54,435 nt of DNA from an uncultured Kocuria sp. GTDB lineage: Bacteria; Actinomycetota; Actinomycetes; Actinomycetales; Micrococcaceae. Shown here piece after piece: positions 52,211-54,435 of the stretch. The stretch spans positions 1-54,435 of the forward strand of contig NZ_CANMRA010000027.1 of the NCBI RefSeq assembly GCF_947500125.1. Direction: 5' to 3'. Both the position numbers and the translations under genes were made by a program. The notes beneath the pieces are model-generated. The model saw nothing but the letters and a program-made list of their open reading frames with translations, ran no database searches and was not told where the DNA came from. The stretch's first letter is position 1. Each line of letters starts with the position of its first letter.

Positions 52211-53164
52211 TCAGGGGAAGATGGAGCGGTACTCGTCGACGTTCTCGCTGGTGACGATCTCGATCGGGACGCCAATGAATCCCTTGGGCTCAGCGCCACC
52301 GAGGATGGCATCGAGTTCGTTGACGGCTTCGACGCCTTCCTGCTTCGGGTTCTGCTGGATCACCGCGCGAACCAGTCCGCTGTCGATGCCGCTGATCACT
52401 TCCTTGGTGAGATCCCAGCCGATGATCTGGGTGTCGTTACTGCCCTCCAGGGCTGCCACCGCACCGACGGTCGCGGGCTCGCCCGTGGTGTAGACGAAGT
52501 CCAGATCCGGCTGAGCCGTGATCAGGTCCTGTGCTGCATTGGCGGCGGTCTCCTGGACGTTGTCGCCGTTGACGCTCTGGGTGTACTCCGCGCCGTTGTC
52601 ATCGATGACGGCGCGGAAACTGTCCTCGCGCTGGTTCTGGATGAAGGAGTTCTTGGCGTCGACGACTCCGTAGCTCTGTCCGTCGACCAGTCCCTCGTCG
52701 ATCATCCACTGCGCGGCCTCGGTGCCGGCGGCCTCATTGTCGACGCCTACGAAGGTGTCCACGCCTTCGACCTCCGCATCAATGGCCACAACAGGGATGT
52801 CCTGTCCCTGGGCCGCTTCAACGGCAGGTGTCACGCCGTTGACGTCGATGGCAACGACGATGATGCCGTCCATCCCCTGAGAGACGAAGTTCTCGATGTG
52901 CGAACTCTGGGTGGCCGAATCATTGTTCGCATTCGCGATAGTCAGCTCGCACCCAGCAGCTTCGGCCGCTTCCTGCGCACCTTCGTTCATCTGCGTGAAG
53001 AAGACCGCTGTCTGGTTGATCTGCGTCATGCCGATCTTGCAGGACTCGCCTTCGCCGGCGGCTGACGATTCCTCGCTCCCGGAGCCGCAAGCCGACAAGG
53101 ACACGACAGCGGCTAGGCCTACGCCAAGACGAAGAGGGGCGGACGAGCGTCGGTTCTGGTTCAT
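52211..53164 (-). CDS. Sugar-type ABC substrate-binding lipoprotein (periplasmic-binding family 1)
   Basis: A 317-aa exported binding protein. Signal peptide and lipobox VVSLSACGSG with Cys near residue 26, then KIGMTQINQTAVFFTQM, FVSQGMDGIIVVAID, TFVGVDNEAAG and VYTTGEPATVGAVAAL, as in RbsB-like proteins. GGAGG lies 5 nt before the ATG. It binds the substrate of the importer; a sugar or nucleoside is expected. It is the first gene of the LacI-regulated operon. Confidence 0.9.
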   Translation of the reverse strand: MNQNRRSSAPLRLGVGLAAVVSLSACGSGSEESSAAGEGESCKIGMTQINQTAVFFTQMNEGAQEAAEAAGCELTIANANNDSATQSSHIENFVSQGMDGIIVVAIDVNGVTPAVEAAQGQDIPVVAIDAEVEGVDTFVGVDNEAAGTEAAQWMIDEGLVDGQSYGVVDAKNSFIQNQREDSFRAVIDDNGAEYTQSVNGDNVQETAANAAQDLITAQPDLDFVYTTGEPATVGAVAALEGSNDTQIIGWDLTKEVISGIDSGLVRAVIQQNPKQEGVEAVNELDAILGGAEPKGFIGVPIEIVTSENVDEYRSIFP

Positions 53165-53183
53165 AGCTACCTCCAAGCAGATA

Positions 53184-53203
53184 CTCGGTAATCGATTACC
53201 GAG
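53184..53203. promoter_or_regulatory. LacI-type operator, 20-bp perfect palindrome
   Basis: Arms CTCGGTAATC and GATTACCGAG form an exact palindrome with a TAATCGATTA-type core. It lies 20 nt upstream of the substrate-binding gene and 81 nt before lacI, so it can control both. Confidence 0.85.
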
Positions 53204-53226
53204 GTACCCTGACGGTAGCCTGTGCA

Positions 53227-53256
53227 TTGTTGCGGGCAGAAGACGCCACATATAAC
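53227..53256 (+). promoter_or_regulatory. Promoter of LacI-family regulator gene
   Basis: TTGTTG (53227-53232), 18 nt, TATAAC (53251-53256). A start near 53263 would give a short leader before the GTG at 53285. Confidence 0.5.
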
Positions 53257-53284
53257 GGTTAGGTAACGGCCGAACGGGGGACGG

Positions 53285-54286
53285 GTGCAGGCTCGTACGA
53301 CACGCGTCACCGTCAAAGACGTCGCAGCTCATGCGGGAGTCTCTGTCGCGACGGTCTCTCGCGCGTTGAACGGCAATCGACCCATGTCTCTGGAACTCCG
53401 CGGCAAGGTGTTACAGGCGGCCACCGAACTGGGATACCGGGTCAATTTGCTGGGTCGTGCGCTACGGCAGCAGCACACCGGTACCGTCGGGCTGATCGTG
53501 CCAGACCTGGACAATCCGTTCTTCGCCGCCCTCGTCGAGCATCTGAGTCGGGCAGCAGAGCCAGCGGGCATAGACCTGTTCGTCACCAGTGCCGGCGGCA
53601 GCCTGGAAGCCGAGCAGCGCAGAGTGCAGTCATTCCTAGGCCGCCAGATGCAATCCCTGGTCATGATTCCCTGCGATGAGCACGACAGCAGAGCGAGTCT
53701 GGATACGGCAATGGCCGAGGTCGTCACCGTGCAGCTGGACCGTCATGTCCTCGCGTCCGGAGCCCTGTACGTCGGCTGCGACAACTTCCACGGGATGTCC
53801 TTGATCCGAGATCATGTGCGAACACATGTGGCGGTGTCGGAGCAACCGGTCGTGTTCGTGGGGGCCGACCCCCGGTCATCATCGGCGCACGAACGGCTCG
53901 ATGGTTTTCGCCAACATTTCCCCGACGCTCCCATCCTGCTCGGTGACTTCAACGTCCGTTGGGGGCAAAGGGCTGCTGACGAGCTGGTGGATAGGGGCTT
54001 TCGGCGCGGCACTCTAGTGACCGCAGCCGACGTCATCGCTCTCGGCCTCCTCGGCCGCCTGCAGTCGAAGGGCTTTCGGGTGCCGGAGGACTTCCGTGTC
54101 ATCGGATTCGACGGCATCGGGGTGACGCCGCTGGCCTATCCGGAGCTGACGACGGTGCGGCAACCCGTGGAGGAAATGAGCCTCACCATCCTGCGCCTTG
54201 TCAGTGAAGGTCCGAGATCAGAGGCGGAGACGAACATCCGCCTGGAGCCGTCGTTGGTCATCGGGAGATCCAGTCCAGAGTCGTGA
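53285..54286 (+). CDS. LacI-family transcriptional repressor
   Basis: A 333-aa regulator. The N-terminal helix-turn-helix (VTVKDVAAHAGVSVATVSRALN) lies at 8-29, then TVGLIVPDLDNPFFAALVEHLSRA and a periplasmic-binding-type sensor domain ending FRVIGFDGIGVTPLAYPELTTVRQP. It is divergent from the ABC operon and should bind the 20-bp palindrome between them. The inducer is presumably the importer's substrate. GTG start; no strong Shine-Dalgarno. Confidence 0.92.
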   Translation: MQARTTRVTVKDVAAHAGVSVATVSRALNGNRPMSLELRGKVLQAATELGYRVNLLGRALRQQHTGTVGLIVPDLDNPFFAALVEHLSRAAEPAGIDLFVTSAGGSLEAEQRRVQSFLGRQMQSLVMIPCDEHDSRASLDTAMAEVVTVQLDRHVLASGALYVGCDNFHGMSLIRDHVRTHVAVSEQPVVFVGADPRSSSAHERLDGFRQHFPDAPILLGDFNVRWGQRAADELVDRGFRRGTLVTAADVIALGLLGRLQSKGFRVPEDFRVIGFDGIGVTPLAYPELTTVRQPVEEMSLTILRLVSEGPRSEAETNIRLEPSLVIGRSSPES

Positions 54287-54435
54287 ACACCTGCACTGGA
54301 CAGACGCCCGTAGGCAGGATGGGACGAGTTCTCTCACCTGTTTCTACTCGTCCTACTTAACCGGTAGGCACGGATGTTGATGAGGCGGGAGTTGGCGACG
54401 TCGTCAGCGTTCTCGGGGCTTCTGGCGTGCGGCGA
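54287..54435. other. End of window, possible partial gene
   Basis: On the minus strand an open stretch from the window edge runs to a stop at 54334 and ends PENADDVANSRLINIRAYR then LSRTSRNR. It may be the C-terminal end of a leftward gene cut by the window. I recognise no family. Confidence 0.3.

Overview
The window is high-GC DNA with GTG starts, tight ATGA/GTGA/TGATG gene couplings and apparently leaderless promoters. Protein types (LLM flavin monooxygenase, BCCT carrier, Excalibur-type secreted nuclease, DUF4913 and IS1380/IS3 remnants, a plasmid MobC/relaxase pair) point to an actinobacterium, most likely Micrococcales; nothing seen fixes the genus. No rRNA, tRNA, CRISPR array or replication protein was recognised. 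The mobilization block and the many transposon remnants suggest a plasmid or an integrated mobile island.

Region 1 (about 0.2-16.6 kb) is a defence and mobile region. It holds a type III restriction-modification pair, a large YobI-like membrane NTPase, a HEPN/MNT toxin-antitoxin pair, a pentapeptide-repeat membrane protein, a serine resolvase with res-like sites, an ApeA-type HEPN protein and a divergent deaminase-domain protein. Between them lie wrecks of DUF4913, IS1380 and IS3 genes. Two matching 34-bp res-like sites bracket the toxin-antitoxin/pentapeptide segment. A membrane-anchored Mrr-like nuclease lies further along at 33 kb.

Region 2 (16.8-28.1 kb) is a catabolic cluster. A GntR/FCD regulator heads a leftward operon of two paralogous AA_synth (DUF1185) proteins, an alpha/beta hydrolase, an aldehyde dehydrogenase, a 4-oxalocrotonate-type tautomerase and an LLM monooxygenase. 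Divergently lie a SnoaL-flavin reductase fusion, a BCCT transporter, a stand-alone riboflavin kinase with a coupled HTH protein, and a succinate-semialdehyde-type dehydrogenase. I infer uptake of a quaternary-ammonium or N-heterocyclic compound, flavin-dependent ring opening, hydrolysis and oxidation to succinate. This is the best candidate for an undescribed system; the substrate is unknown. The two divergent start codons each lie inside a copy of the same operator-like palindrome.

Region 3 (28.5-35.6 kb) holds a secreted HNH lipoprotein, a NatAB-like ABC exporter, the Mrr-like nuclease, a DUF732-like lipoprotein and a DUF4352-like membrane protein. Region 4 (36-45.3 kb) is plasmid backbone: a giant adenine methylase-helicase, small accessory genes, a candidate oriT, MobC, a relaxase and a coiled-coil mobilization protein. 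A 24-bp perfect palindrome ends it. Region 5 (45.5-54.3 kb) is a LacI-controlled operon: sugar-type ABC importer, phosphotriesterase-like hydrolase, ThuA-like protein, nucleoside hydrolase, ribokinase and an M20 amidohydrolase, suggesting salvage of a nucleoside or ribosylated ureide.
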